Below, piece by piece: positions 8,846-17,537 of a DNA stretch of 43,718 nucleotides. This DNA comes from an uncultured Varibaculum sp. (GTDB lineage: Bacteria; Actinomycetota; Actinomycetes; Actinomycetales; Actinomycetaceae): NCBI GenBank assembly GCA_947255165.1, contig CAMYFZ010000007.1, forward strand, positions 1-43,718, in the 5' to 3' direction. Both the position numbers and the translations under genes were made by a program. The notes below the pieces were generated by a model that made no database searches, had not been told where the DNA came from, and saw only the letters and a list, made by a program, of their open reading frames with translations. Each line of letters opens with the position of its first letter. Positions within the stretch are counted from its first letter, which is position 1.

Positions 8846-10012
8846 CTACTGATCGAACATTCTCTTTAGGTTCTCTAGTTCATCGACTTGGTTTTGCACC
8901 GTATCTTCTACCGCAGCCTTTGCGCTCTCTTTGACGGAATAAGTCCCGGTAGGAGCGGCCAACATCCCAATTACTAGGGAGGCACACAACGTCCAGATAA
9001 TGAAGAAAATGGTATGACGCATCTCTGGGCTTTTATCTTGCGGATACAGCTCTTTTAAGCCACCGAAGATCAACAGCTCCATCATTAAGAAGGAGGCCGA
9101 TATCAGCACTTGTAGGACCAATATTAATATTAAAGGCAAAACGGGGATCGGTAGCAGGGAAATCAAAAACATTAATGCCAACGCAAAGGAGGGCATCACC
9201 AGCCCCGTTGCCACTATCGAAGCTACCTGAGTAAAGGTAATGGTACTTTGCTTAGTGCGAGCAGCAGCTAATGCTAATGCCGCCCTCAGAATTACTACCG
9301 CGAATGCCACCAGGGTGAACACCACAAAGCAAAGCAACCAATACCCAAAATATAGAATGCTATAAGTTCCAAACCCCGAGGAACCTAGCAATCCTCCGGA
9401 GAATATATCCGCACTTCGGGCGAGGATCACCGAGGAACTAAGTCCCGTCACCAGTGAAAATAGCACCATCATTACCCACCACCAGTGTTTCAACTGGAAG
9501 TTGGCTTTCACCTGTTGCTGCCCCTCAGATTTGTGCATGGCTACAAAAGTAGGCCAAATAGCTTTTAAGGCAAGGACAAAATCGTTAGGCGATTTTTGGG
9601 GTTGCGGATAGCCAGGGAGGTTCGCAGCATAAGGAGGCTGCATCGCTGCTGGATTTACCGGCGGATAGCCCGCCTGCGGATACCCCACCATTTCTCCCTG
9701 GGGTGCCGAAGCTGACGGAGGAAGAGGCTGTGGCATTCCGGCTCCCCCTTGTGGCGGGTAAGGCGGATACCCAGCGGGCGGAATCGGTTGCTGATAATTT
9801 CCCTGCGGAAATTGAGGATTCATTCCTGCTGGTGGAGCGGGCGGAAGTGGAGGATTCATTCCCCTAGCTGGCGCTGATCCCTGCGAAGCCCCAGGAAATG
9901 GAGAAAAAGAGCTGTTCACAGGACCAGAGTTACCACCGGACGCAAGCCTAGTTTGGGATTCGTCTGGTTCCTGAGCTTGTTCATCAGGCTGAAAATGGGG
10001 TGAATTACTCAA
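8846..10012 (-). CDS. Multi-pass membrane protein with proline-rich cytoplasmic N-terminus
   Basis: 388 residues from a TTG start at 10012, chosen because AGGA lies 6 nt upstream; an ATG at 10096 has no ribosome binding site. The N-terminal ~130 residues are Pro/Gly/Ala/Gln/Tyr-rich (PPAGYPPYPPQG, AGYPPVNPAAMQ). About five or six helices follow, beginning at HWWWVMMVLFSLVTGLSSSV and including a long hydrophobic double span (MPSFALALMFLISLL onwards). The C-terminus is a short charged helix (VEDTVQNQVDELENLKRMF). The start MSNSPHFQPDEQ resembles the MSKFSPDEDN and MPKFCPAED starts of the two upstream paralogues. It may be a Yip1-like or other uncharacterised membrane family; I cannot name it. 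Confidence 0.75.
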   Translation of the reverse strand: MSNSPHFQPDEQAQEPDESQTRLASGGNSGPVNSSFSPFPGASQGSAPARGMNPPLPPAPPAGMNPQFPQGNYQQPIPPAGYPPYPPQGGAGMPQPLPPSASAPQGEMVGYPQAGYPPVNPAAMQPPYAANLPGYPQPQKSPNDFVLALKAIWPTFVAMHKSEGQQQVKANFQLKHWWWVMMVLFSLVTGLSSSVILARSADIFSGGLLGSSGFGTYSILYFGYWLLCFVVFTLVAFAVVILRAALALAAARTKQSTITFTQVASIVATGLVMPSFALALMFLISLLPIPVLPLILILVLQVLISASFLMMELLIFGGLKELYPQDKSPEMRHTIFFIIWTLCASLVIGMLAAPTGTYSVKESAKAAVEDTVQNQVDELENLKRMFDQ

Positions 10013-10156
10013 TGTATTTCCTTTCAAACTATTGCAATACCCAAATTCTAGCATCGTAAATTTCATTGAGCAGAACACTTGAAAATATTCGTCCACTCTC
10101 CCCAGAGTGCGCTTTTATGCTACTTATTCCCCGGCTTTCCTCTCGCACTATTATTT

Positions 10157-10187
10157 TTAACAATTCAAGACCTAGCACCTCTATAAT
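10157..10187 (+). promoter_or_regulatory. Promoter for the small gene at 10233
   Basis: A perfect -10 TATAAT at 10182-10187 lies 19 bp after a near-consensus -35 TTAACA at 10157-10162. The predicted transcript would have a leader of about 40 nt before the ATG at 10233. Confidence 0.5.
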
Positions 10188-10232
10188 TTTGGCATTGCTA
10201 CCGCGAACCCAGTATCTACAGAGAGCAGCATC

Positions 10233-10448
10233 ATGAAAGGCACTCCTGCTTCCTTCATTACCACTATGGACTCCCCACAGGAAGGATGGGTCAATATCGG
10301 CAGGAACCTTTACGTATTCCTATCAATACCGACCGCCTCAAAAATTCAGGTGCTGGAAGCAGTGTTCGAAAAAATTGGAATCAGTGGGGAAGACCTTCAT
10401 TTTGAAATCCGCCTCGATGAGACAAATAATTCCCAAGAAACGCAGTAG
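10233..10448 (+). CDS. Small hypothetical protein, 71 residues
   Basis: The frame encodes an apparently folded small protein: strand-like FITTMDS, GWVNIGRNLYVFLSIP, a helix-like SKIQVLEAVFEKIG, then DLHFEIRLDE and a polar tail. It has no signal peptide and no membrane helix. A good promoter lies upstream and the ribosome binding site (GAGAG, 7 nt before ATG) is weak. It is divergent from the membrane protein at 8846-10012 and convergent with guaA. I do not recognise a family. Confidence 0.5.
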   Translation: MKGTPASFITTMDSPQEGWVNIGRNLYVFLSIPTASKIQVLEAVFEKIGISGEDLHFEIRLDETNNSQETQ

Positions 10449-10464
10449 TCGATTAAAGATTCGG

Positions 10465-12057
10465 CTATTCCCACTCGATGGTCCCCGGGGGCTTGGAAGT
10501 GCAATCTAGCACCACCCGGTTAATCTCGGGAATGTCCCCGGTGATGCGGTTGGAAATCCGTTCCAGCACTTCGTAGGGCAGGCGGAACCAGTCGGCGGTC
10601 ATTGCATCCTCGGTTACTACCGGGCGAATCACGATCGGATGCCCGTAGGTACGGGCATCTCCTTGGACGCCCACGCTGCGCACATCTGCCAGCAATACCA
10701 CCGGGCATTGCCAAATCTGACGGTCTAGCCCGGCAGCGGTTAGCTCCTCACGTACTATCCGGTCAGCGGCACGCAAAATGTCTAGGTTCTCTTTGGTGAG
10801 CTCCCCCAGAATCCGCACCCCCAGACCTGGACCGGGGAAAGGTTGGCGCCATACCAAGTTTTCCGGCAGCCCTAGCTCTGTCCCCAGGGCGCGTACTTCA
10901 TCTTTAAAGAGAGTACGCAACGGCTCTATCAGTTCGAAGGAAAGATCCTCCGGTAGCCCTCCCACGTTGTGGTGGGACTTGATATTGGCGGCACCTTCTC
11001 CCCCGCCCGATTCCACAACGTCTGGGTAAAGGGTGCCTTGCACCAGGAATTTTATTTCTTCTCCGGCTTCGCCGGCTTCTTTAACGAGGGCCCGCTGGGC
11101 ATCCTCGAAAGCGCGAATAAATTCCCGGCCAATAATCTTGCGTTTTTGTTCCGGGTCTTTCACTCCGACGAGGGCGTTAAGGAAGCGTTCAGATTCGTCT
11201 ACCGTCACGATCTTTACCCCACTGGAAGCGGCGTAGTCGCGTTCTACCTGTTCGCGTTCACCTTCTCGCAGCAGACCGTGGTCGACGAAAATGCAGGTAA
11301 GCTGATCGCCGACCGCCCGGTGCACCAAGGCGGCCGCCACTGAGGAATCTACTCCCCCCGACAGACCGCAAATCACTCGGGCATCTCCTACCCGCTCACG
11401 AATCTGGCTAATCTGATGCTCGGTAATCGAACGCGGATCCCAGTTCGGCTCTAGCCCCGCCGCCTTAAACAGAAAGTTGTGAATCAGCTGAGTGCCGTAC
11501 TCACTGTGGCGCACCTCGGGGTGCCACTGCACTCCCCAAATGGGACGCCCCTCAACTTCGAACGCCGCAATCTGGGCTCCCGGCGAACTGGCCACCACTT
11601 TTACCCCTGCCGGCAGCGCTTTCGCCTCGTCATTGTGCGACATCCACACCACTTGCTCGCCGGGAGTATCCGCAAATAACGGGCAATCGGTGGCGACTTT
11701 AGCATCGGCCTTCCCGTATTCATGACGACCGGCACTCGCAACTTTACCCCCCAGCATCTGGGTGAGCATCTGGAATCCGTAGCAGATTCCTAAAATCGGA
11801 ACTCCGCTTTCTAAAAGCTGCGGATCGATATGGGGGGAGCCTTCCTCATATACGGAATGTGGCCCCCCAGAAACGATTAATGCCAGGGGCTTTCTCGCCA
11901 GAACCTGCTGGGCAGATAGCCGAGGAGAGACAATTTCGGAATATAAATGGGCTTCCCGCACCCGGCGCGCAATCAGCTGTGCGGTTTGGGCACCCATATC
12001 AAATACGAGGACGGGACGTACCCAATCAGGACTTGTTTCATTCACGTCTTCCAGCAT
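10465..12057 (-). CDS. guaA: GMP synthase (glutamine-hydrolysing)
   Basis: 530 residues, the usual length. GuaA converts XMP to GMP using glutamine and ATP. The N-terminal class I glutaminase has GICYGFQ (nucleophile Cys92) and VQWHPEV. The ATP pyrophosphatase domain has the P-loop [11 protein letters not shown]. The C-terminal dimerisation domain ends in the expected [13 protein letters not shown]. The start ATG at 12057 sits 12-13 residues before [10 protein letters not shown], as in other actinobacteria. No Shine-Dalgarno sequence is visible, and AATAATT about 7 nt upstream could be a weak -10 of a leaderless transcript. Divergent from pta. Confidence 0.97.
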   Translation of the reverse strand: MLEDVNETSPDWVRPVLVFDMGAQTAQLIARRVREAHLYSEIVSPRLSAQQVLARKPLALIVSGGPHSVYEEGSPHIDPQLLESGVPILGICYGFQMLTQMLGGKVASAGRHEYGKADAKVATDCPLFADTPGEQVVWMSHNDEAKALPAGVKVVASSPGAQIAAFEVEGRPIWGVQWHPEVRHSEYGTQLIHNFLFKAAGLEPNWDPRSITEHQISQIRERVGDARVICGLSGGVDSSVAAALVHRAVGDQLTCIFVDHGLLREGEREQVERDYAASSGVKIVTVDESERFLNALVGVKDPEQKRKIIGREFIRAFEDAQRALVKEAGEAGEEIKFLVQGTLYPDVVESGGGEGAANIKSHHNVGGLPEDLSFELIEPLRTLFKDEVRALGTELGLPENLVWRQPFPGPGLGVRILGELTKENLDILRAADRIVREELTAAGLDRQIWQCPVVLLADVRSVGVQGDARTYGHPIVIRPVVTEDAMTADWFRLPYEVLERISNRITGDIPEINRVVLDCTSKPPGTIEWE

Positions 12058-12210
12058 ACCGGGAATTATTGGGCCGAGTAGCCTCCGATAAAGAAAGATT
12101 CCCCACCACGCCCGTAAAATATATACAATTTACTCTATCTTTATTGTTGCTTTACCTGGTAATCTAGATAGCAAATAGATTTTCATTGCAGTGGAAGGAA
12201 TACCTCTACC

Positions 12211-13725
12211 ATGTCAAGCTCCTATTATCTAGCGCCTTTGCAGGCAGCTATCAATACTGGCACCATTACTACCGCTCTAGCGCAGCTACTGGGAAACTTA
12301 CCTGTCCAGAAGGTGTTTCAAAGTGGATTACCCGCGCCCCCAGATTGGGTTTTGGAAACTGAAAAATCCGCCCAGAAAATAATTGATACCTTTCCCGCCA
12401 GTGAAGATGCCCTCTACGATGGGTCCTATACCGCTACTTTTCCCGGTGTTGATATGGCCACCGTGCATGGCCGCGCCGCAGCCCATCTGCTCTCCCCTAT
12501 GATTTTGCTGATTGATGCCTGCGGAATGGACGAAGAAACTGCCATTGACACTGCACACATTATGGCATTTACTGCCGCGCAAGCAGGTGGAACCGCAGTG
12601 GGAACCATCCTGCTAAACGCGACCTTCACTCCCTCGGTGTCCTTAGAGCATGCGCCAGTAGTGGCGGTCGCTGGTAGCGAAGTGAGCGCTAGTGACCTCG
12701 CTAAATTAGTGCCGATGCTCGAGAACCCGCCGCGCCTAGGGATCCCTCCCCTTGCCTATCAGGGGATACTTACTGCGCGCGCCAAAGCCACCCCATCTGC
12801 GATTGTGCTACCTGAATCCGAAGATGACCGAGTATTACAGGCTGCTGCCCAGATTATGCAATTGGCAGCTGCGAAGATAATCCTGCTGGGAGAAGAACCC
12901 GAGGTCGCTGCCCGCGCCCAGGAGCTCAATCTGGATTTGAGTGGCGCTAAAGTAGTTTCCTTGAGCGATCAATCCCTAATTGAGCGTTACGGTCACAAAC
13001 TTTGCGAGCTACGAGCCAACAAGGGGGTTACCCCGGAAAAAGCCCGGGAATTACTAAAAGATTCCGCCTATTTTGGCACGATGATGATTGCGTGCGGAGA
13101 CGCTGACGGAATGGTATCGGGAGCCTGCCACACCACGGCTAATACTATCCGGCCCGCCCTCCAGATTATTAAAACCAAGCCGCAGGTGTCGACCGTGTCG
13201 GGAGCGTTCCTGATGCTGTTTTCCGATCATGCTGATCTTTATGCTGATTGCGCAGTTTCGATTGATCCAGATTCCAATCAATTAGCAGATATCACTGCCT
13301 CTAGCGCCCAAACTGCCGCCCAGTTCGGTATTGACCCGAAAGTCGCGCTAATCTCCTATTCGACTGGCGATTCGGGCAGTGGGGAAACCGTAGAAAAAGT
13401 CTCTCAAGCAGTAAAGTTAGTCAAGGAAAATCACCCGGAGCTAACAGTGGACGGTCCCTTGCAATTCGATGCCGCTGTCGATCAGGCAGTTGCGGCTAAG
13501 AAATGCCCCGACTCGCCGGTGGCGGGACAAGCTCACGTATTTGTGTTTAATCACCTAGATGTTGGAAACTGCGTATATAAGGCGGTACAGCGGACTGCGG
13601 GAGCGATAGCAGTGGGTCCAATTCTGCAGGGACTGAATAAACCGGTCAACGATCTCTCCCGCGGAGCACTGGTCGAGGATATAGTCAACACCATCATCAT
13701 TACTGCGATTCAGGCGCAGGGATAA
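12211..13725 (+). CDS. pta: Phosphate acetyltransferase with short N-terminal domain
   Basis: 504 residues. It interconverts acetyl-CoA and acetyl phosphate. The C-terminal catalytic domain begins near residue 195 and has PESEDDRVLQAA, DADGMVSGACHTTANTIRP, LFSDHADLYADCAV, SYSTGDSGSG and VGNCVYKAVQRTA. The first ~190 residues replace the roughly 350-residue P-loop/DRTGG region of long Pta enzymes. They contain no Walker A motif, although LLIDACGMDEETAIDTAH and VGTILLNAT look like remnants of that fold. AAGGA precedes the ATG at a long spacing of 11 nt. It forms an operon with ackA, whose start lies 22 nt after the stop. Confidence 0.93.
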   Translation: MSSSYYLAPLQAAINTGTITTALAQLLGNLPVQKVFQSGLPAPPDWVLETEKSAQKIIDTFPASEDALYDGSYTATFPGVDMATVHGRAAAHLLSPMILLIDACGMDEETAIDTAHIMAFTAAQAGGTAVGTILLNATFTPSVSLEHAPVVAVAGSEVSASDLAKLVPMLENPPRLGIPPLAYQGILTARAKATPSAIVLPESEDDRVLQAAAQIMQLAAAKIILLGEEPEVAARAQELNLDLSGAKVVSLSDQSLIERYGHKLCELRANKGVTPEKARELLKDSAYFGTMMIACGDADGMVSGACHTTANTIRPALQIIKTKPQVSTVSGAFLMLFSDHADLYADCAVSIDPDSNQLADITASSAQTAAQFGIDPKVALISYSTGDSGSGETVEKVSQAVKLVKENHPELTVDGPLQFDAAVDQAVAAKKCPDSPVAGQAHVFVFNHLDVGNCVYKAVQRTAGAIAVGPILQGLNKPVNDLSRGALVEDIVNTIIITAIQAQG

Positions 13726-13747
13726 TGCCCCCAAAGGAGGAAAAGGC

Positions 13748-14938
13748 GTGGAAAACGATACTATTCTGGTGATTAATTCCGGGTCGTCGTCGATCAAATA
13801 TAAGTTGATGAACCCGGAAACCGGTGAGGAAATAGCACGCGGTATTGTCGAACAAATCGGCGAAGACCGCAGCCGAATTAAGCACGTCTATCACGATGTG
13901 GAAAAGAAAATGGTTCGCTCGGTGCGCGACCACCTGGAAGGGATGGCGATTGTAGAAGAGCTCTTCGAAACCATCGGTCCTTCGCTACACGAATCACAGA
14001 TAGTGGGTGTGGGACACCGCATCGTGCAGGGCGGTCCCTACTTTTCCGGACCGGCGATAATCGACGACGATGTATACTCCCTGATCGAAGAACTTTGCCC
14101 CCTGGGGCCGCTGCATAATCCCGCCCATTTGAAGGGCATCGACGCTGCCAAGCGGATCTTGCCGAAGGTTCCCCATGTGGCGGTATTCGATACGGCTTTC
14201 TTTAATCACCTACCGGAGAAAGCCTATACCTATGCCCTGAAACGATCTGTCGCTGAAAAATTTAGGATTCGTCGTTACGGGGCCCACGGTACCTCCCACC
14301 AGTATGTTTCTCAGCGAGTTTGTTCGCTACTTGGAACTGAGGATTTAAAACAGATCGTGCTACACCTAGGTAATGGTGCCTCTGCTTCCGCGATTATCGG
14401 CCATCATCCTATCGACACTTCCATGGGGCTAACCCCGTTAGAAGGCTTAGTGATGGGAGGACGCACCGGCGATATTGATCCGGCTGCCGTTTTCCATCTC
14501 TACCGCGAGGCCGATATGAGCATTGAAGAAATAGATGACCTTTTCAACCGGCAATCCGGTATGAAGGGACTAACCGGCCATAACGATATGCGGGAGATTT
14601 GGAAACTAATCGAGGCTGGCGATGAACAAGCTGAAATGGCGATGGAAATTTATTTGCATCGGCTCTTGAAATACGTTGGTGCCTATTGGGCAATTATGGG
14701 CGGACTTGATGCCCTCGCTTTCAGCGCTGGCGTTGGTGAAAATGATCCCGGAGTCCGCTGGGAGCTGTGTAGAAGTCTCGCCTTTATGGGAGTGCAGATT
14801 GATCAGGAACTCAATGAAGAACATTTTACCCGGGAAGCTATTATCTCCACCCCGGAGTCTTCAGTAAAAGTACTGGTAATTCCCACTAATGAAGAACTCG
14901 CAATTGCCCAACAGGTCTACTCGTTGGTGAAGTTTTAG
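13748..14938 (+). CDS. ackA: Acetate kinase
   Basis: 396 residues, the usual length. It transfers phosphate between acetyl phosphate and ADP, completing the Pta-AckA acetate pathway and giving ATP. Visible motifs are the phosphate-binding NSGSSSIKYKL, GHRIVQGG (active-site Arg), VFDTAFFNHLPEKAYTYAL (catalytic Asp), LHLGNGASASAI, TGHNDMREI and FSAGVGENDPGVR. It starts at GTG 13748, set by a strong AAAGGAGG at 13733-13740, 7 nt upstream. Confidence 0.97.
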   Translation: MENDTILVINSGSSSIKYKLMNPETGEEIARGIVEQIGEDRSRIKHVYHDVEKKMVRSVRDHLEGMAIVEELFETIGPSLHESQIVGVGHRIVQGGPYFSGPAIIDDDVYSLIEELCPLGPLHNPAHLKGIDAAKRILPKVPHVAVFDTAFFNHLPEKAYTYALKRSVAEKFRIRRYGAHGTSHQYVSQRVCSLLGTEDLKQIVLHLGNGASASAIIGHHPIDTSMGLTPLEGLVMGGRTGDIDPAAVFHLYREADMSIEEIDDLFNRQSGMKGLTGHNDMREIWKLIEAGDEQAEMAMEIYLHRLLKYVGAYWAIMGGLDALAFSAGVGENDPGVRWELCRSLAFMGVQIDQELNEEHFTREAIISTPESSVKVLVIPTNEELAIAQQVYSLVKF

Positions 14939-14964
14939 GTCTACGCACAGTAGCTGAAATCAGC

Positions 14965-14999
14965 GCGGGGATAGGACGTATAAACGTACCTATCCCCGC
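14965..14999. terminator. 15-bp hairpin between ackA and the convergent permease gene
   Basis: Bases 14965-14979 pair with 14984-14999 around a 4-nt loop, with one bulged A at 14988. The hairpin is placed to stop pta-ackA on the plus strand and the permease operon on the minus strand. No clear T tract follows. Confidence 0.65.
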
Positions 15000-15063
15000 T
15001 GCCCTATTGACAGAGAATATTAAAGGATAATATCCGAAGAATAACTGCGGGACCCCCTGTACC

Positions 15064-16365
15064 CTACGCTTTTTCTTTCGCGGAAACGCCCAGATTCTTA
15101 GCCGCTTTATTTGCAGCCACCAACATGGCGAGGATGCAGCAGATTACCCCTAAGATAGCCGCGGAAGCCAGGAAGAATAACACAATGTGGGGTGCCCCCA
15201 CATCGGGGCTAATGAAAATCTGTTGGAAGGCGTAACCGACTATTACTCCGGCAATACTGCCTGCCAAACCCAGCATTAGCGCCTGGGTCTCTAATACCCG
15301 CCGGACTAATGCCGGGTAGCCGCCGATACGATTCAGAGCTCGGAAGCTATTATTTTGTCGGCGAATCAGGCGATTCATAAGCGGTAAGTTACCTGCAAAT
15401 AACCCCAATAGATAGCACAACACTGCCGGTAAAAACAGCAATCCTCGTTTCGCAAAACTGATAGCTTCAAAATCCCAAAATGGAGGATCATCAGCAGCTA
15501 TCACTCGCAGATGCGCAGAGTTCAACCTACTCCTTTGCTCAGGAGAAATATCAGTAGTTCCCAACACTTGGAAGGAGTAGATGAAGTACGGATACTTCTG
15601 CTGGTCGACAGTAAGCCCGGCGAAAGGCCAAGCAGGAGTGGTCTGCTGGGGCGCTACTTCAGGAGAAGTCGCAGAAAGCGTTAAGAAGTTAGTTTGCGCT
15701 ACCAGCGGCAGCCGGAACTGCTGAAGAGGGCTGTGGGGCGCGATAAAAACTCCGGACACCCGATAAGTTTTATCGTTTAGACAGGTATTGCCAGAGCACA
15801 GGTTCTTACCGGAAACTTTGTCTCCGACCTTAACTGAAAGCTTCTTCGCCGTCTTCTTGTTTAGGGCGATTTCTCCGACCTGGCGAGGATTATGTCCCGA
15901 AAGCACAGTATCTTCTAGCGGATCGAGTACTTGCCATTTAGCGGTTAGACCCGAAAGTTTTACTTTCTCGGTATTAGCGTTACCGGGCACCACGCTCCCC
16001 GCGGTGAAAACTAGCGGCTCCAGTGGGGTCTTTCCCAGGACCCTTACTAAATCCTCACGGTTGGGCCCCATAGGGGAAGCACCCTCGCCGATTTGCCATT
16101 GGCGTGTCCCGTCGGCGGTTAAATATTCCAATCCTTCTGCTTGCTGCCATGCCATCTTTGGGCGATACTCTATTGCCGCACTGGCCGCAGGAAAAACCGC
16201 TTCCCGGGGAGAGGCCACTACCGGATCCCGGGTAACCTGCGATATGGTGACCACCGACATCAGGAAAGCTGCCAATGCGATTAGCGAGAATACCATCCAG
16301 CTATTACGGTAGGCGTGAGTTAAACCTCGATAGGCTACTCGCCAAATCAAGCCGACTTTAGTCAT
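15064..16365 (-). CDS. FtsX/MacB-type ABC transporter permease
   Basis: 433 residues from ATG 16365, set by GGGGCGAGG just upstream and an 8-nt overlap (ATGACTAA) with the stop of the ABC gene. Topology is FtsX/MacB-like: one helix at about 23-42, a large exported domain (about 45-320, with a CSGNTC cysteine pair), then three C-terminal helices. The characteristic IGGYPALVRRVLETQALMLGLAG stretch follows the second helix. Such permeases work with LolD/FtsE-type ATPases to move lipoproteins, export substrates or activate cell-wall hydrolases. The partner encoded immediately upstream has lost its ATPase motifs. Substrate unknown. Confidence 0.8.
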   Translation of the reverse strand: MTKVGLIWRVAYRGLTHAYRNSWMVFSLIALAAFLMSVVTISQVTRDPVVASPREAVFPAASAAIEYRPKMAWQQAEGLEYLTADGTRQWQIGEGASPMGPNREDLVRVLGKTPLEPLVFTAGSVVPGNANTEKVKLSGLTAKWQVLDPLEDTVLSGHNPRQVGEIALNKKTAKKLSVKVGDKVSGKNLCSGNTCLNDKTYRVSGVFIAPHSPLQQFRLPLVAQTNFLTLSATSPEVAPQQTTPAWPFAGLTVDQQKYPYFIYSFQVLGTTDISPEQRSRLNSAHLRVIAADDPPFWDFEAISFAKRGLLFLPAVLCYLLGLFAGNLPLMNRLIRRQNNSFRALNRIGGYPALVRRVLETQALMLGLAGSIAGVIVGYAFQQIFISPDVGAPHIVLFFLASAAILGVICCILAMLVAANKAAKNLGVSAKEKA

Positions 16366-17074
16366 TGCCTCGCCCCTGTTTCGCCGTCGGACTCGGTGAT
16401 AATAACAGCGAGCGGTCAGCAAACTTAGCTAGTGCAGCGTCACTGGTACAAAATAGACAAGAACTGCCCTTTTCCACCTGCATTGTCAGCAGAGCAAAGA
16501 TTTCTTCTTCCGCTTCACCCTCAAGTTCGCAAGTGAGATTATCTGCTAATACTAGTTTCGCGCCTCCCATACCAGCACGGGCAAGCGCCACTTTCTGCTG
16601 CTGATACTGATCCAATTGGTACGGATAGCGATCCGCGATTTCGGTGGCTCGCACGTTGGCTAGCAATACCCCGGTGCGCAAAAGTGCCTCTTGGTGTCTA
16701 ATTCCGGACAGCTCGTAAACCAAAGCTATATTTTCAGCTACCGTGAGACTCTCCATCAGATTTTCACCCGGCATGACCATCCCGATCTTTTCACGGCGTA
16801 GCCAAGCCCGCTGTTGGGGGCTCATATCTGCTAAGTCTCGTCCCTCAATTTCCACCTGACCGGCGCTCGGATCAACCAAGCCGGCCAGCAGATTAACCAA
16901 GGCATTTCCCTGCGTGCGCGAGCCGATAACGGCCACTATTTCCCCGGGGTAAATCGCAAAAGAAAACCCTGAAAAGAGCAGCTGCCCGCCCTCTCCGGTA
17001 CCGAAATCAACCGCAATCAAGCGGGCCCGGGGAGACTCTATATGATTCCCGGCGCTGCTATTTTTCCTGCTCAT
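16358..17074 (-). CDS. Degenerate ABC ATPase subunit (LolD/FtsE/MacB family), catalytic motifs lost
   Basis: 238 residues with the full ABC nucleotide-binding fold order (YPGEIVAVIG, GQVEIEGRDLADMS, LRREKIGMV, LTVAENIAL analogue, ALARA, KLVLAD). Every catalytic motif is altered. Walker A is GSRTQGNA, with Asn57 for Lys and Ala58 for Ser/Thr. The Q-loop Gln is Pro102. LSGGQ is LDQYQ (154-158). Walker B continues Asp178-Asn179, with no catalytic Glu. The H-loop His is Ser211. The frame is intact, overlaps rpiB by 17 nt at its start and the permease by 8 nt at its end, and keeps normal codon use. This argues for a selected pseudo-ATPase, not simple decay. It probably binds the permease as a structural subunit (inference). 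Confidence 0.85.
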   Translation of the reverse strand: MSRKNSSAGNHIESPRARLIAVDFGTGEGGQLLFSGFSFAIYPGEIVAVIGSRTQGNALVNLLAGLVDPSAGQVEIEGRDLADMSPQQRAWLRREKIGMVMPGENLMESLTVAENIALVYELSGIRHQEALLRTGVLLANVRATEIADRYPYQLDQYQQQKVALARAGMGGAKLVLADNLTCELEGEAEEEIFALLTMQVEKGSSCLFCTSDAALAKFADRSLLLSPSPTAKQGRGND

Positions 17075-17507
17075 ATTGAGCCATTAAATCTATGCGCCGC
17101 TGATGGCGTTCCTCGCCAGTGAAAGGTTCGGCAATAAAAGCATCAACTATCGCCAAAGCCTGCGGTACCTCGTGCATCCGGGCACCTACCGACACAATTT
17201 GCGCATTATTATGCATGCGAGCAAGTTTGGCAGTCTCCAGGTTCCAGGCCAAGGCCGCGCGAATTCCTTTAACACAGTTGGCGGCCATCTGTTCACCGTT
17301 ACCGGAGCCACCTAAAACTACCCCTAAAGAGCCTTCATCAGCGAGGACGGCCTCGGCGCAGGGGATACAGGTATTTGGGTAATCATCTTCAGAATCGTAT
17401 ACCTTGGATCCGTGATCGATTACCTCCAAGCCCTGTTCCTGAAGGTGACTGACTAAAGCTTCTTTTAATTCAAATGCTGCGTGATCGCATGCTACATGTA
17501 TTCTCAT
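17058..17507 (-). CDS. rpiB: Ribose-5-phosphate isomerase B
   Basis: 149 residues, the normal length. It interconverts ribulose 5-phosphate and ribose 5-phosphate in the pentose phosphate pathway. Motifs are ACDHAAFELK, YDSEDDYP and GGSGNGEQMAANCVKGIRAAL. Glu72 in GGSGNGEQ takes the place of the catalytic Cys of the E. coli type, as in the Mycobacterium tuberculosis enzyme. HNNAQIVSVGAR is the conserved phosphate-binding region. The start ATG at 17507 has the leaderless TAGAGT-N6-ATG arrangement, although AAGG also lies just upstream. First gene of an overlapping set with the degenerate ABC subunit and permease. Confidence 0.93.
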   Translation of the reverse strand: MRIHVACDHAAFELKEALVSHLQEQGLEVIDHGSKVYDSEDDYPNTCIPCAEAVLADEGSLGVVLGGSGNGEQMAANCVKGIRAALAWNLETAKLARMHNNAQIVSVGARMHEVPQALAIVDAFIAEPFTGEERHQRRIDLMAQYEQEK

Positions 17508-17513
17508 GCCTTA

Positions 17514-17519
17514 ACTCTA
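17514..17519 (-). promoter_or_regulatory. -10 element, leaderless geometry (rpiB)
   Basis: TAGAGT on the minus strand, then TAAGGC, then ATG at 17507. It would give rpiB and the two genes behind it their own promoter, separate from the peptidase-phosphodiesterase pair upstream. Confidence 0.5.
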
Positions 17520-17537
17520 CCAGTCTAAAGCGGTTTA

